Below are positions 1 through 13,536 of a stretch of DNA of 64,000 nt, piece after piece. Position numbers and translations under genes: made by a program. The notes beneath the pieces are model-generated. The model had not been told where the DNA came from. It did not search any database and was given only the letters and a program-made list of their open reading frames with translations. The number at the start of each line of letters is the position of its first letter. The stretch's first letter is position 1. The DNA is from Isoetes taiwanensis (taxonomy: Eukaryota > Streptophyta > Lycopodiopsida > Isoetales > Isoetaceae): contig JAJEKV010000084.1 in NCBI GenBank assembly GCA_021234155.1, forward strand, positions 1,426,001 through 1,490,000, written 5' to 3'.

Positions 1-790
1 AAACTTTTGGTTTTGCAAAAGTAGAGTTATTATTGTGAATGAGATACTGAAAATTCACTAGATTTGTGTTGATATGTGAAACCAGAATCAAGCATTATTT
101 CACAGATCTGGAGCTTTGCAAAATCAGAGGTAAAATGTTTTGTTATTTAGATGGTAGGGTTCAGTTTCTGTTATGGTCTTTTCTCTCTCTCTCTTCTCAA
201 TTCTTCACGTGGTATATTTAGATGCACAATAGGAGGTAGCAAGAAGCCATTTATTTGGTCTCCTGATCCAAACTTATTAGGTTGTATTCTTGATGAATTT
301 GCTTTGGCTTGCTCAGCGCTAAGTTTTATATGATGCATGTGTTGGTGATTTTGTGTTCCATGTTCTTATATTCGACACATAGAACAGGCTCACATGGGTC
401 TTCATTAAGCTGTTGTAGCAGATTTTCCCACCATTTTGCAGTTTTATTAATAAATATCCTTGCCTTTGGAGCCATAACCATCATGAGCGCTTTTCTTAGT
501 AGTTTTTGTAAGATCTTGAATCCTGTATCAAGTCCCGATGTAGGGTTTTTGTGTGTGGGCTTCAAGGCAGTATAGATGACTTCAATTAAGACTTGATAGC
601 ATGTTTAGAAAGAGCGTCCAGTATGGGAACTATTCCTATAGCCGTCCATGATATAGTTAACAAATTTTTGAGTAGGGATAGTCATCTGTGTGCTACGAAA
701 CTCATGGTCTATAGAGCTTTCAAATGGAGAATGTACGACAAATCTCCATGTAGTATCCACATCTATGCATATAGTTTCTTATGAAGAAGG

Positions 791-919
791 TATTATGATG
801 CTCCGAACATGGATGCAGATTATTCATTTGTACTCAATGAGTAGAAAGACCCTTTATTACTTATCTATTATGATGCTCCGAACATTGATGCATACTATTC
901 CTTTGTACTCAGTGGGTAC
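791..919. repeat. two-copy tandem duplication, 75-bp unit
   Basis: A block beginning TATTATGATGCTCCGAACAT at 791 recurs at 866 with scattered substitutions through the GTACTCA(A/G)TG(A/G)GTA end of the unit. The period is 75 bp. The copies have diverged, so the duplication is not recent. Confidence 0.8.
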
Positions 920-1230
920 AGTTGCTTTTGAAGCTAGAGACAGATGGCTTCTGTAGTTATAGATTCATCGATACACATTCATATGGATTTTACTGTATTG
1001 GAAGTGCTTCCCCCTTTTTTTTTGGTGATCCAAAAAGCAAGGATATGCCCAACGCAAGGGGTTATTACAAGTAGATTCCATATCCCTTTGTTTTGCCACT
1101 TTTGTGTCATGCTGTTTGTGATTTTGTTCCAATTACACGTAAAGATGATGATCTTGGGCTTTTTTGGATTGTGTTGTAACAGGGCCCTTTGTATCTGCCA
1201 TCAATTCATCCCTTACTGTGATGGTCAGAT

Positions 1231-1362
1231 TTCCTTCCTATGAGGCTACTATAGAAAAGAATTTATATTTCACATCATTAAGGTTAGCAATGGAAAATTG
1301 TAGTCATGGTTTTCTTCCTGTCAGGCCACTATAGGAAAGCAGTTATTCACATCATAAAGGTT
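1231..1362. repeat. diverged tandem duplication, about 80-bp unit
   Basis: The pattern TTCCT-(A/G)T-AGGC(T/C)ACTATAG-AAAG followed by TTCACATCAT-AAGGTT occurs at about 1231 and again at about 1311, with small indels. It is similar in style to the duplication at 791-919 but is unrelated in sequence. Confidence 0.6.
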
Positions 1363-3126
1363 TCATAAAAGTATTCTAGCACACCAGCTATTGGCTATTG
1401 TATGACACATTGATCATAGCAAAACTTCACGGTTATATGCTTTATCATGTCTAGAGAATCATGAACTACCTATTGTGCAGAGAAATATAAACTATTGCTG
1501 CAAAAACTGCCAAACATGAATCAAACTCTCTAGGGGTCTTTGCAGCCCTCTGTATCTCATTTGACATCATGTTAAATTGATCATAATTTGAACACTAAAT
1601 GATCACAGCTAGCATTGTAGTGGACTGTAGTTCTTGCTGGTGCTCTGTGTCTTTATTGTTGCCTTAAGGCATATGTTCAGAAGGTTGTGGAAGGGCAGCC
1701 TATATTGTAAAATTGCATCATATGGTTTCTAGGCTACACCTTATGTGATTGTGATGTGTAAAAGAGGGCTTCAACATTAACACTATTATATACAGTCTCC
1801 AGGTTGAAACTATGTTTCTCATACATAGACGTACAATGTGATCTAGATTTTAGGTTTCGGATTTAGCCATTGGTTGCACCATTTAGACTATCAATGTTTC
1901 TATGTAGCTTCTTCACTTTCACTTCCTTCCAGGTAATGTGGCTTTAGTTGTATAGTTTTATTTCATTTCGTTTCGTACTTGATGGTGTAGACATAAGGTC
2001 ATTTGCAACTTCTTACAACCAAACTTATGAAGGGGCATTGTAAATTGCAGGGTTGTAACTTCTCGCGGCCAAAGCTCATGTAAAATGTGTTAGCGATCTG
2101 TTAAACTGATAAGTATATTTCATAGGTCTTTATGAACTGCTATTGCTTAGAAAATATTTCAGTGATCTAGCATAGCTACTCAGTCCTTATTTTGTTGTTG
2201 GTAATTATTCTATAGGTTGTTTAATTGTCTGTGGAACTACATATGACTAATATTGTGCATATAAATGCCACTGTTCATGTCCACATTAATTGTTATAAAT
2301 ACTTTTCTCTTCATGTATTTTGTTTCTACTGTAACAGTGCCTCAACATATCTAACCGATAAAAGTTATTGCGGGGCCAGGGAAACAGTTCGCTGGTCCTA
2401 ACTCACTCCTCCTGCAAGTAGGGTGCATTATTAAAAATATGTAAATGCCACTTGGCTTACCTTTATGGATACGTGCAGGTAAAAGCTATTTATAGCTATA
2501 TGCTATTCATCCTTTGAGAATTTGAAAGTCATTGTATCTGATAAACTGATATGTGAAAACATATTAGAATCAAATGCTATTGCAGGATCACTTTTCTGTT
2601 TTCTATCCCCTATGATAGTGCTATTTTTGGTGCCCATTGCACTTTGTATTAAAGCCATAGGCAGAGTTGTCCCCAATACGTGCAAAGGTATATGGAACGT
2701 TAAGGTGGATTCAACATTCTGAATATGAGCAAATGGATTACATTCACATTGCAAATGTGTGCATATATAAAGAAAATATGCAAAGGAGTTCAGGTGGAAT
2801 AGAAGAGAAGACATACCAAGTTTGTTTACCTGCAGAAACCAAAAGCACGACACCACATATAGCACAATCCACCACATATAGCTCAATCCTGTATGACCTG
2901 ATGTGTTGATAGATTTAGATCAGCGGGCATATCTCAGCCATGATTGTCGCAAAATAGCAAGTTCAAGTCAATCCCTATCTCCCTGCACCAATCCATGAAG
3001 GCAAAGCCATGAATATTTTCTTTCTTGAGTTCTTATTTGATCAGAAGTTGCAGAAGTTGCAGATATTAATGTTGCATTAGACATATTAAATATTATCGAC
3101 TTAAGAATCCATGTTCTTTCCAGCTG

Positions 3127-3243
3127 TGTTGTCACATTGCACTTTAAGCGTTTCAATTGTGACGTTTCCTATATTAGTGCCAATGTTGTGTTGTCCCATT
3201 GCACTTAAGGCTTTCAATTGCGGCATTTCTAATATTAGTGCTG
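3127..3243. repeat. diverged tandem duplication, about 62-bp unit
   Basis: A block containing TTGTCACATTGCACTTTAAG, a TTTCAATTG core and a (C/A)TATTAGTGC end is repeated at about 3190 with substitutions. No coding role is visible. Confidence 0.7.
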
Positions 3244-3992
3244 ATATTATCCGATTGGTTGACATTATCAAATTGGTTTCTGCATAGTAGCATGTCAAAA
3301 TGTTCAAATAAACACTACAATACAACTTCACCTTTCCAAAAACTAAACCTTAGAACATGACCAACATTTTAACGCATTGCTAGCGTTGCTTTCTTATATT
3401 GTCGACTAATTTCCTACAAACAACTATCACTTCAAAACTACATCATAAAATGCTAAGAACACACAAGTTCTTGCATTTCATCATTCACTTATTTCAAAAC
3501 TTGAGAACTATGGTCACTATCTGGCAAATTTAAATGCATAAATTGGCTCATGCTATTAGCTCCTTCTTGATCACATAATGTCCATTTCAATATTCCTATC
3601 CCAACGGCATTAACAATTTCATCAGCTAAGATTATTAGTGCAAAGATCCTATTATTCCACTTATCATTGTGCTCACCATTTCCCTTCATATATAGCAATT
3701 AGCACCATTTGTGAAACAATATGAATATTACCCCCATACTTATAGATTGTTTTCAGAATGAGCAATCGTACAGTAGCTTAACCACAAATCAACAAATCAT
3801 ATCCTCACAAATTTGAATTCTAATTCATCTCAACTACTTGCATATCAAAACACAACAAAATGTGAGTATTTGTACGTAGTCCAACAGAATACCACATACA
3901 CAAAATTAATGAATCACCCTTGCCCCTCCCCCCCAACCGACATTGATTGTTCTACCCAACCATCACACTACCATCTCTTCAAATGTTGAAAA

Positions 3993-4020
3993 GCCCGGCA
4001 ACGCCGGGCACCATAACTAG
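3993..4020 (+). mobile_element. Helitron 3' terminus
   Basis: A perfect 7-bp stem (GCCCGGC / GCCGGGC) with an AAC loop occupies 3993-4009. It is followed 11 nt later by CTAG ending at 4020, and the next base is T. A short GC-rich hairpin before CTRR, inserted next to T, is the diagnostic Helitron 3' end. A near-identical end lies at 58086-58112. I could not locate the 5' TC end, so the length of the element is unknown. Upstream sequence shows no Rep or helicase remnant, so it is probably non-autonomous. Confidence 0.75.
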
Positions 4021-4283
4021 TATTGTTTTATTTTGCTTGCTATTATGTTGGCAATCACAAGGATTTTTTTGCGATAGAGCAATTACTAATGGACCCGATA
4101 CGACTATCAGAGCCAGAACAGTAAGCTGTGCAATAACTTCCAAATTCATTCCTGTTTAACCTCTCTATTTCCAATTTGATTTCATAGAATCGATGAATTC
4201 TTCTTTTTTTTTCTATCAATGAAGAAAAAATAAATATATTTTTTCAAATGATATATTATCGTAAATAACACGCTATTGCATCC

Positions 4284-6096
4284 TTGCTTGATCCTTATCT
4301 TGTGCCTTGCAATCACATTCAACGTGTTGACATCCGGCTAGATATTGACACCCCTACAGGCATTGCTTATGTTGCTGCTGTCAACAGCCTTTATTCTTTT
4401 CTACTCAAAGTGTTGACCCCCTGGTGTTGTTACAACCACCTGCTCATACCGTCACAGACATGGAGGTAATTCCGCATATTCAGACTCCGAAAGTTGAAGT
4501 CATTGATTTAGGAGACAACCAACCCATCTGGTTGGCTGCCAATCTTCCTCAAACCTGTAAAGCTCAAGCACTCAGTCTCTTCAAAAAATTCAAGCACATA
4601 TTTATGAACATCAGCTGCAACAGGCAATTCAGTCTGCTGATGATGCTCATCATCAGCATGAGACCTACATCTCCTTGGTTGTCCACATTCAGGATGATTT
4701 TCCAAAACCCACGAGCTATTTAGATTATGTTCAATCTCGAAGACATCTCTTTCTGCTCAAGTGGTTCACTGCTAATGGCACTCTTCACGGCTCTCTCATC
4801 AGTAAGGATCTGCTCACTATCTGGCCCAATCTTTCCATTGAAGACAAAGGCCTTCTTTGTGCTCTTTTGTGCTCTTCTTACATTTCAGCTTATTTTTTGT
4901 GAAGATCAAGAATTCTTTATTCTTCGCCTTGTTCAATCAATGGCGTATGTCATGCACGATTTTTATCTGGCTGACACACAGGATAAGTTTGATGACAGTC
5001 CGCATCGTGCCTTTCAAGGTAATCCAGATGCCAAATTGCTGTTATGGCAGAAAAATAAATATCTTCAAGATCAGTCAGGGGTCAATGCTCTTACGGCGGA
5101 GTACATGCCCGAGCTTGTTCGCCACTTGCCCCTTTGGATTGCAGAAACTTTGCAGCAAGTCCGCAAGAACTTGCATGAAGAAATAGAGATTCAACTTGCT
5201 CAGATCTACATATGGCACTTAGGTGGTCTTAACAGTCTTCGTGCCTATCTTGACGGCGAGATCATTCCTGTTGACTGGGTTCCTCCCCTTGTCAAACATT
5301 TCTTTCCTGTTTCGACTAGAAACGACGGTGTCAAACTCTGGATGCTGATCTCCTACAAGAGTTCCGTGATCAAGCTCAACAGCCTATGATGCAAGCTCCT
5401 CCTCAGGATGATATTCTTTATGCGTCCTTAGGAGCACCTCCACGCCGTTAGTTTCTCACTTCAGACTGGCGCTCCTCCTTTTGGACAAAGGCTCTGGCTG
5501 GTCGCGCTAATTGGACCCCGGCACATATCTCCACAGATGGGATCCATGCTTCTGTGCTGTAATGTTTGGCAGGAAGGAGAAACCTTGGATCACAATCGCA
5601 ATTGGATCTACATTCCTAATGAAAGAGGTTGGCAACTCCCAGCTCATGCCGTCTGGAGACTTACCCAATTCTTGGAGCGAGCTGCCACGTCCCCTGATCC
5701 GTCAGTACACCGTCAAGCTAGTTTTTGTGCTACTCTAAAGTGCCTTCTCACATGTTCCATTGCTCGCTGACATCCTATATATTATTATAATCCCAATGCC
5801 AGTGCTAGTGCTTTTGGTCTCCAGACTTGTCTGCTCATTGAATGTCAGTATGTTCCCGCAGAGGGACACCGTGCTTTTGAAGGCATGGCGTAGTCTGGTT
5901 TTTTTATAGATGCGTCACCTTCCATTGGGGTACACACTTCGGATGCTTTGAAAGAAAGGCAAGATCTCATCCAGAAATATCACTCTGAGGCTCGTCCTTA
6001 TAGCCGGTAGAATGATTTTGACAAAGTTCCTGGTTTTCCCCCTCCTGAATCTGTGTCTGCTTTTCTCTCCTCCGAGTGTTCTTTGGTGGGGGGGAG
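4284..6096 (+). mobile_element. degenerate LTR retroelement internal region
   Basis: Several frames each hold pieces of one decayed coding region. Around 4500-4610 the translation resembles the linker before reverse transcriptase of Ty3/gypsy polyproteins (a QPIWLAANLP-type segment followed by a helical FKKFKHIF stretch). From 4727 to 5389 one frame stays open for 220 codons but has no domain I can name. More open pieces in other frames run to about 6050. I see no reverse transcriptase YxDD box, so the polymerase core seems deleted. Immediately after it come a G-rich polypurine tract (6087-6096) and an LTR-like TGTTAG start, which gives the orientation. The element is 5'-truncated: no 5' LTR is visible. 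Confidence 0.55.
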
Positions 6097-6650
6097 TGTT
6101 AGTTCAGTGCAGCCAGGCACTGGACTATTCCTGAACACCATGCAGGTCAGAGGCAAGGGACTAGGTCAAGTGTCAGATAGCAAAACCATGCCCCGCCGAA
6201 AACCACACAGAAGTCCACACCCCCGTCAAAGAAGAGAGCCAGACAAGACAAATGACTGCCTCCGGGGAGTTCGGCCTTAAATTAGCAGGATTCCAGGCAC
6301 TAATGACGGCATGCAGAGATTCCCTTAAATCAAGCATATGATCCAAAAGCTGGTGACCAAGATCACAAAGGTGCTGCCAAATGTCTATTCTGGGCGCCAT
6401 TGTACTATATATATCAGTAGAGTTAGACCTCACGTTTTTAGATGAGACTTACAATTGTCTTGTTTCAGTCTTCTCGTCTTTGTGAGAAGTTCAAGTATTC
6501 TTTTTTATATTCAAGGAGCCTTATCTTGGCATATAGTCTCTTTGCTTTTCTGTTCTGTTCCATTCTTTCTGTTCTGATTTCTTTGCAAAATCTCACATGA
6601 CACTTTATTAGGATTTGTCTGCTTGATCCAAGGGTCCTCACAGAGGGTTG
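6097..6650 (+). repeat. probable 3' LTR of the 4.3-6.1 kb retroelement
   Basis: The sequence begins TGTTAG directly after a GGTGGGGGGGAG polypurine tract, the expected junction of a 3' LTR. A TATATATA box lies near 6412. The 3' limit (a CA near 6650) is a guess because no second LTR and no target-site duplication could be found for comparison. Confidence 0.45.
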
Positions 6651-6659
6651 TCTTGCAGA

Positions 6660-7600
6660 TAATCCCAAACCATGACCCTAAACACTTCCACCTTCAATGT
6701 CTGCCCTAGAACAAACATGCAGATTGCTGTATATTTGCAAAATGATAGCATTTAGCAGCTATATAAGAATAACAGGTTTGAATTTAGCTTCCAGATCTGA
6801 TATAATGGCATTGCTCTATGAAATTATTAATGCCCCATTATTTTGTCTGTAGATTGAATCAATTATGTCCATATAGTTTTGTTAATCTAGGGCATATATA
6901 TGTCCACTTATCCATATCCAGCATATTGAAGAACAACCAATGTAAAAAAGTACAAGGGGCCTCGTACCTTGGTATCCAACATTGTGATCGAGCTGGCTTC
7001 GCACAAAGCCAACTTTGTAGCTTTGTTATGAATCCTTTACGTTAACATGACTCTAAATTCTGAATTGCACATTCTTTGTAGCTTTCATGCATATGCATTT
7101 TTTAAAATCTTTCTCGGTGAGCATGGGCGCAACCATTTCCATAAGTTCTGCAGCGCTAGAGAATGTATCATCATACAGTTTTCTCTTGACCGACTACAAT
7201 AATGGAATGGAACGGAAATACATCCATTCGATTCTAATATGCAATAAGCACTATCTTGGTTGCAGAATATCTAGAATCATCCCTATGACTGCATCTAAGA
7301 TACTTCCTGAACAAAAGGGCAGTAAATCAGAAAAAGTAATAAGAAGAAAAGTTGTTACATCACATAAGTAGTAAGAAGAGAAAGGTTTTAAGCAACATCA
7401 CCACGAATATTGCAGGCATAGAGCAAAGACCTGAATGTTGTAACTTCACAAGCAAATGGCATATGGTAAAAGAAATTTTCTGCTTCATCTAGTTGTCATA
7501 TACATCCTAGCAAGTGTACTATAGAATGGTAATCCTAGCAAGTCTACTATAAAATGGTAATAATCCAATATTAAAGTGATTCTATGTTGCTTGGCCGAAG
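6660..7600. other. no gene recognised
   Basis: AT-rich sequence with short frames only. A small local duplication near 7505-7560 (CCTAGCAAGT(G/C)TACTATA(G/A)AATGGTAAT) is the only structure I noticed. Confidence 0.5.
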
Positions 7601-7609
7601 AAATAAAGT

Positions 7610-10418
7610 ATTGGAATTTATGCTGCAATTGACTCGGCAATCTCTAGTGTTGCTTGGGAGCAACTTGGTGCTCCAATGTCTGAGCTCCATGCACTTAGAT
7701 CACAGATGAGCCTTGCCAGATCTTTGGTCTCTAAAGTTGATCATCCTAGCAATCTTCATGATTGGAGGCCTATCTCTTTAACCAATATTGCCTATAAGCT
7801 CTATGCCAAGATCATTGCTTCTAGACTTACAAATTTTCTGCAGAGAAACATCAGCCTAAATTAGTTTGCCTTTCTTTCTAAAAGATATATTCTGGATATT
7901 TATGTGGTTGCTATAGAGGGTCTCCACTGGAACAAGCTGAGATATAAATATTGAGTTCTTCCTTAAAATTCTAAAGCAATTTTCTGCTGCTTCTGGTATT
8001 CAATTAAATATTGATAAAAGTTTGATAGTTGGAGGCTCTACTCATCAAAGTCTGACAGGTATTAAAGTTCTTTCCCCTCTACAAGCTCCAAAATTGCTGG
8101 GTATGCCTCTATCTCTAAATCATAATATCAAAGGCCTGTGGGATCCTATCTTATCTAGAATCAAAGAAGCTTAATAATTACAGGACTACTCTATCCCTTG
8201 CTGGTAGAACTATAATTGCAAACTCAGTCCTGGCGAGTTCTCATGTTTATTTCTCCACTGCTTTGGTGGCTCCTAAGCTGATTTATCATGATATTGAGAA
8301 AGTTATAAGAGGCTTCATCTGGAACGGTAAACATCTTGTGAACTGGGATTCTATTTGCAGATCCAAAGCTTTGGGGGAGGGGGGGCTGGGTTGCAAGAAC
8401 ATATTTCTTCAAGCACAATCCTTGGCAGGCAAGTTCGTCTGGAAGGCCATTCATGGTAATCAATCTCCTGTCTCTAAGTTCATTAGATACTGGATTCGTC
8501 TAAGTCATCCGTATGGACACCCTACAATTCAACATCTGCTACCTTACTCTGCCTTTGTTAATCTCAAGCCTGCTCCCAATATCTCTCCCTTGATGTGCAA
8601 TCTCATTAAAGCCTGGAACTCCATCTCCCCAAATTATGCTTTTGTTTCAAAGGACAAACTTCATGGTGAAATGCCCATTTTCTGCAATCCAATTCTAGCT
8701 GATCATGACACTACTATGCTTGCTATTAGGCATCTAAGGATCTGCAAGATATGGTCTGATGCAGGTTTTATTTATATTAAAGATCTTTTCTCCAGTAACA
8801 GGCTCATCTCTTGGACTAAGCTAAAAGAGGTCATAAGGGGCACTTCTTCGGATAAAAAGATCTTCTTCCATATTAAATATCTGGTGTGTAACCTTTCTAC
8901 CACAATTCCAGGGAATGGAGATTGGTGTATTGGTGGTAAGGTGGGATATAAAGTGAAGACTGTGTACAATGCCCTTTCTTATAATGATGTTCCCTGTAAA
9001 GCCATGACTAAGTGGCCAATCAATGCTGATCAACTTAAGGCTTTATTCTCTAATGTTTGGAATTCTTATTGTCCTCTCAAGATCTCTTATTTCATCTGGC
9101 TTATTGCTCATGGCAGTTTGAATAATCTCTAATCCTAACATTTATGTCGGTTGCCCTATGCTCTGTGGTAATGATGAAACTATGAGTCATATCTTCTTTT
9201 GCAACAAGCTAAATGGTTTTCGGTCTTGGATAAGTGATAAATTTGGCATCTCTCATAATCAGGATCTTCTGTCTCTTATTCAATCCAATGACAAATTTCT
9301 AAATACTATTATTCATTCTGCTCTCTGGAATATCTGGAAGTCAAGAAATTGTGTTCTGTATGGGAATAAAAATCTTTCTATTTTTTTGGTTTAAGCTGCA
9401 TTTTCAATTTGATTTTGGAACTCTTGCTACTGCTCATAAGAAGAGATATGGTACTAACTATGACAGGAAATGGGATTCATATGGAGAGTGCAGGGATTGT
9501 TTTGATATGTTTGCTTCACATCTACATGTGGTGGATTCTAATATTTTCTTCTCTGATGATCCTAGAGGAGAAGGGAAAAGCAAGTTTGACAAACAGTCTC
9601 CTTTTTGTGAACCTACTATTGATGGCTTGTTTGAGAATAATTTGGCAACTCCAATGGAATCAAATATGATGAGGGTTGGCTTGGCTCTTTATGATAAGGA
9701 TAGAGAAGATTTATGGGCTGCCCTTTTCTGCAGAGAGGTTATCCAGGTTCACTGTTTATGGTAGTTCGTAATCAACACCCAATTCAGCTTAATAGCAAGG
9801 CAGCTCTCAAGATATAGATTGATGTATTACAACCATAAGCAACTTGCAGATGTCTACGGATCACTTCTCTAACTCTTGGGAGATGTGATACATTTCGTCT
9901 CTTTTACAATAACAGTTGGCCTGCCAAATCCTATACATTTGGAACAAATGATCCTTTTAATGCTTACTTCAATTCTATCTTCTTCGGTGAGCCATACAAC
10001 TCTGATTTGCCCATGGAGCCTCCTTTAGATGACCTACACTCCGGATTTTTCCCTTAATGGTGTGCTCTAATATAAATGTTTATCTTGCTTCACTATTTTG
10101 GTTGGATTGTACTATGAACAGGAATTGAAAACAACGGTTGACAATTCTACTGATATTATAAGTTTCTATAAGCCAGTGAGACAACATTGAGGTGTTGCTC
10201 TGAATGCTGAGGGCTTTTTTGCTATACACTTTAGTCATCATTCTACTCTATTTTTGGATATAACTGGAATATAGTATCTATTTAGGCTCTGATAGTGGTT
10301 TCACACTATACTTTCTTTCATCATGCCTTGTCTACAAGCATGCATGTTGCTTTGTATTTGAATTGTTATAATTAATGATAAAACCAACTCTTACACTTAT
10401 TTAAAAAAAAAAAAAAAA
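7610..10418 (+). mobile_element. 5'-truncated plant L1-type LINE, decayed
   Basis: The region begins in the reverse transcriptase domain: near 7740-7850 is the typical plant L1 motif DHP-(x)n-WRPISLTN-YKL-AKI-ASRL. Reverse transcriptase downstream is broken by stops and frameshifts. From 8263 to 9132 a 289-codon frame carries the connection region (VIRGFIWNGK, GGLGCKN) and a zf-RVT-like end (CPLKISYFIW), followed after a stop by CGNDETMSHIFFCN, the usual Cys-His knuckle. A further open stretch to 9764 is probably more ORF2 C-terminus. The element ends in a pure A tract at 10403-10418. The 5' end is missing, and I found no clear target-site duplication. Confidence 0.85.
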
Positions 10419-10419
10419 C

Positions 10420-11500
10420 TAGTCAAAAGCACGTTTGATTACTTTTTATAGAAATTACATGTTTAGATAATGTTCTCTACAACATTGAACCTTCGTCTAA
10501 AGTAGTTTAATTGTTAAATATTAGGTATTTTTATGGTGGATGTATATTAGCCACTATAGATTGTATATTTAAAAGCAAGCTTGTTTTGCATTGGAGTATC
10601 AATTGTCCTTTAAGCTAAAATTTCAATTATTGCAGGAAGAGCATTAGCAAGCTGGGAAAAATGATGACCAACACACAAATCTTTTTGCTGCATGTTTGGT
10701 TTAGGGCAATTGAAAGATTTTGTAATACACGGAAGGCCTATTCTTGTGAAACCAAGCACATTGGATGTATTATTCCTTATATTATTGCATCTTTATTGAC
10801 TTTCTGGTAGTATTTAAAGTTATAAGCGCTTTTTGCTCAATAATCACAATTGCAGACACACTTTGGTAGTTTTCCCTTATTGGTAGAAATAATTGTTTAA
10901 ACATTCAATTCCTTTTTTCAAACTAGAAAACCTGTAAATGCAGAAGGTCTACCTCTCTTACAATTCACGGTAGTACTAAGATAGTGTTTTATGTTGATTG
11001 AAACAAACAACTCGTTAGCGCTTGATGTTGATTTGAGCAAACAATTCCAAATAGAACTTGAAACAGTAAAAATTGGCAAGATTCGAATTTATCTGTTATA
11101 GTAGAAGAACTGCATATCTAAAGCATGAAGTGGGATGTCCGATGAGTACCTTTACAAAAGATCACCATGCACTTGTATTGTGCAACTCTTGATGATGGGA
11201 TTTGTATCCTATACAGTCGTGGTTTTCAATACCATGGGAAGAAGCAGATCACGGCATGGATAAACTGCAAAAGATCTTTCAAGCTTTGTACTTGGAAAAA
11301 AATGAATTGAACTAATTTTCAGCAGAATTACAGAATGGTGGATGGAAAGCTGAAGCAAGTTGAGGACGACACCACATGCCACGGCATATGTCATAAGCAT
11401 GCTGTCATTGCACCCATTCAAATAGCTGCTAAAAATACACTAAAGCAGCCACTGGCCTAGGCTTTTGTTTCTATTTAGTTTTACTCTGTGGACGGTACCA
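10420..11500. other. no gene recognised
   Basis: AT-rich DNA after the LINE poly(A). A 70-codon minus-strand frame at 11209-11421 has no recognisable motif. Confidence 0.45.
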
Positions 11501-13400
11501 AGAAAAAACACCAGAATCAACATTGATAGCAGTTGTCACTCACCCATTATAGGCAGAACAAAGATCTTGTGGTTTTGTCATCTCTTCCCAAAGCACATTC
11601 TGCTTCGATAAAAAAAACCAGCACAAAGCTTCATTTGCAGACCCTCCAATAGCCTCTGGTGAATTGGAGACCCGTCTGCTCAAAACACTCCGAGGTTGAT
11701 CAGTTTGATCATGCTGGTCTTTCCACGAGGAAATGGGCTTTTGAAAGGCTTTGTTGGCTCTCTGGGCCTGTACTGATGCTAAGATGATAAAGCGCAGGAA
11801 GGATCTTGCATTGACACCACTAGCATTACTGGCATGACATTGAACTAATGCATTATGTGACAAATAAGTCAAGATTCAGAAGATGGGTAAAAACCATTCT
11901 GCTGCTGCAATAACAAAAATTTACATTAGAATATGCGCCAGTGGCCAAAATAGCCAGAAGATTAGAGGTTTGCACTTTAAAGGTCAAATTGAACACAAGT
12001 TCCCATTGAACCTGCAAAGCTCCAAAATACATGTATAAGCATTGTGGACATGGATAGCAATTGAAGTGTAATGCATTTGACTATGTAGATCAGAGTTCAA
12101 TACATGTATAAGCATTGTTGACATGGATAGCCATTGAAGTATAATGCATTTGACTATGTAGATCAGAGTTCTCTTGTTCCAGCAAATCAAGCAAGTTTGA
12201 GAACATTTCATTTATGGATAGCCATTGAAGTGTAATGCATCTGACTATGTAGATCAGAGTTCTCTTGTTCTAGCAAATCAAGCAAGTTCAAGAACATTTC
12301 ATTTATTAGGACTCAGATGAGATAATGGAAGGATGAATTTGAATTCCTGCAAGATAACGCCAAGGGAAGGATGAGTTTGAAATACTGCAAATACCACGCC
12401 TTAAGTTAATCTAAGGCTCGAACTGTGTATGCTAAGGTCATCCTAAAGGCATAAATAAAATCTTGAAGATCAGATGTTTGTAACCCTAAAACCATAACGA
12501 TGAAGCATCATTTGAAAATGATGCCGCTCTAAGTATCCTGCACCAGCCAGTATTCCTGCTGCCTATTCTCAGAATCTTCTACCAGTTTCGGCTCCAGCCA
12601 TGGCCGCTTCAGCTTCAGATCCTCTAGAGCGATATCTCTGCAACACGTGAGAGAGTCTATACCCCTTACAAAGTAGTAAAAGAAATTATTAAGTTGCGAA
12701 GAATAAAAGCTCCTATGATCAAGTGAGTAGATGTTAGTCTCCAATAAAGGGTATAATTGAAGACCACCTTGTCGTAAGTTGCATCCAGGTTTATTAACAC
12801 TATTCAAGTTCCGTGCTCACAAATTTCCTGACCTTTGCAACTACAATCAACATGTTATTAACATTTCCAGATTCCCTTCTTACCTTTATTTACATTAAAA
12901 AGGGATAACGAAAAGGACATTTTGGCTTCACTGCTCGGCACCTTCTCCAACTGCAGTACCAACTAATAACAACATATCAACTACAACCTTCAAACGCACA
13001 GACCCAACTCATTCTGGGGGAATAACGACGAGCAAACCATACAAAGGCAAAAACAAAAGCTTCATGCTCAAAGGTCCAATATATGACGCCATCTATTGCT
13101 GGAATGCCAGCATGATTTGTCAGCTGATACTTTTGAGTGCGATATTCTCCATCTTCTACAAATTGTATGCTCTTGGATTTGAAAGCCAGAATTAGAGAGC
13201 TCCCAACCTTTTTTATTATAGTCCCAATTAAAGTGCGTTTAATGGCCCTGTGGGCTGGCTTATCGAATTGGTTCCATAGTATAGCCAAGCTCTTAAACAT
13301 GTCAAGTCTTGGGTTCTCCATATTCTACAAACTTTATGCTCTTGGATGGCTTTTTTTTTTCACATGACATTGCATGGTACAACAGGGATTATTTACAAAT
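11500..13400 (-). other. exon-like minus-strand pieces, unassigned
   Basis: Several minus-strand frames (11540-11872, 12529-12807, 12977-13321) have amino-acid composition better than random. The last two share the pattern F/L-VED-x-E-x-R-x-Q-x-Y-x-L (around 12580 and 13150), and a nucleotide block TTCTCCAT(C/A)TTCTACAAA recurs at about 13145 and 13315. They lie just downstream of the phosphomevalonate kinase relic but match no part of that protein that I know. They could be remnants of a repeated element or another gene. Confidence 0.3.
12028..12310. repeat. nested tandem duplication, three copies
   Basis: A block with ACATGTATAAGCATTGT, TGGATAGC(A/C)ATTGAAGT and TGACTATGTAGATCAGAGTT starts at 12028 and again at 12101 (period 73). 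The second half recurs once more from 12215, this time together with a CTCTTGTTC-AGCAAATCAAGC block that is itself present twice (about 12171 and 12261; period 91). This implies two successive duplications with different breakpoints. Confidence 0.85.
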
Positions 13401-13536
13401 CAAATAAATGGAAGAAGGCATTTGGGGCATGTGTGGTATGAAATGGAAAAAGAATCAAATAACGAATAATAAACGTTTATAAGGCGACTGCTGAAAGTCG
13501 TTAGCACAACTAATGCTATATTCTGAGAAAATTTAC

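Larger units (their letters stand above)
1..2500. other. AT-rich stretch, no gene recognised
   Basis: No frame longer than about 100 codons is convincing and I recognise no protein family. A short open stretch at 151-333 looks exon-like but I cannot assign it. Two small local duplications are listed separately. The rest is AT-rich unique-looking sequence, compatible with intron, untranslated region or decayed transposon. Confidence 0.5.
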
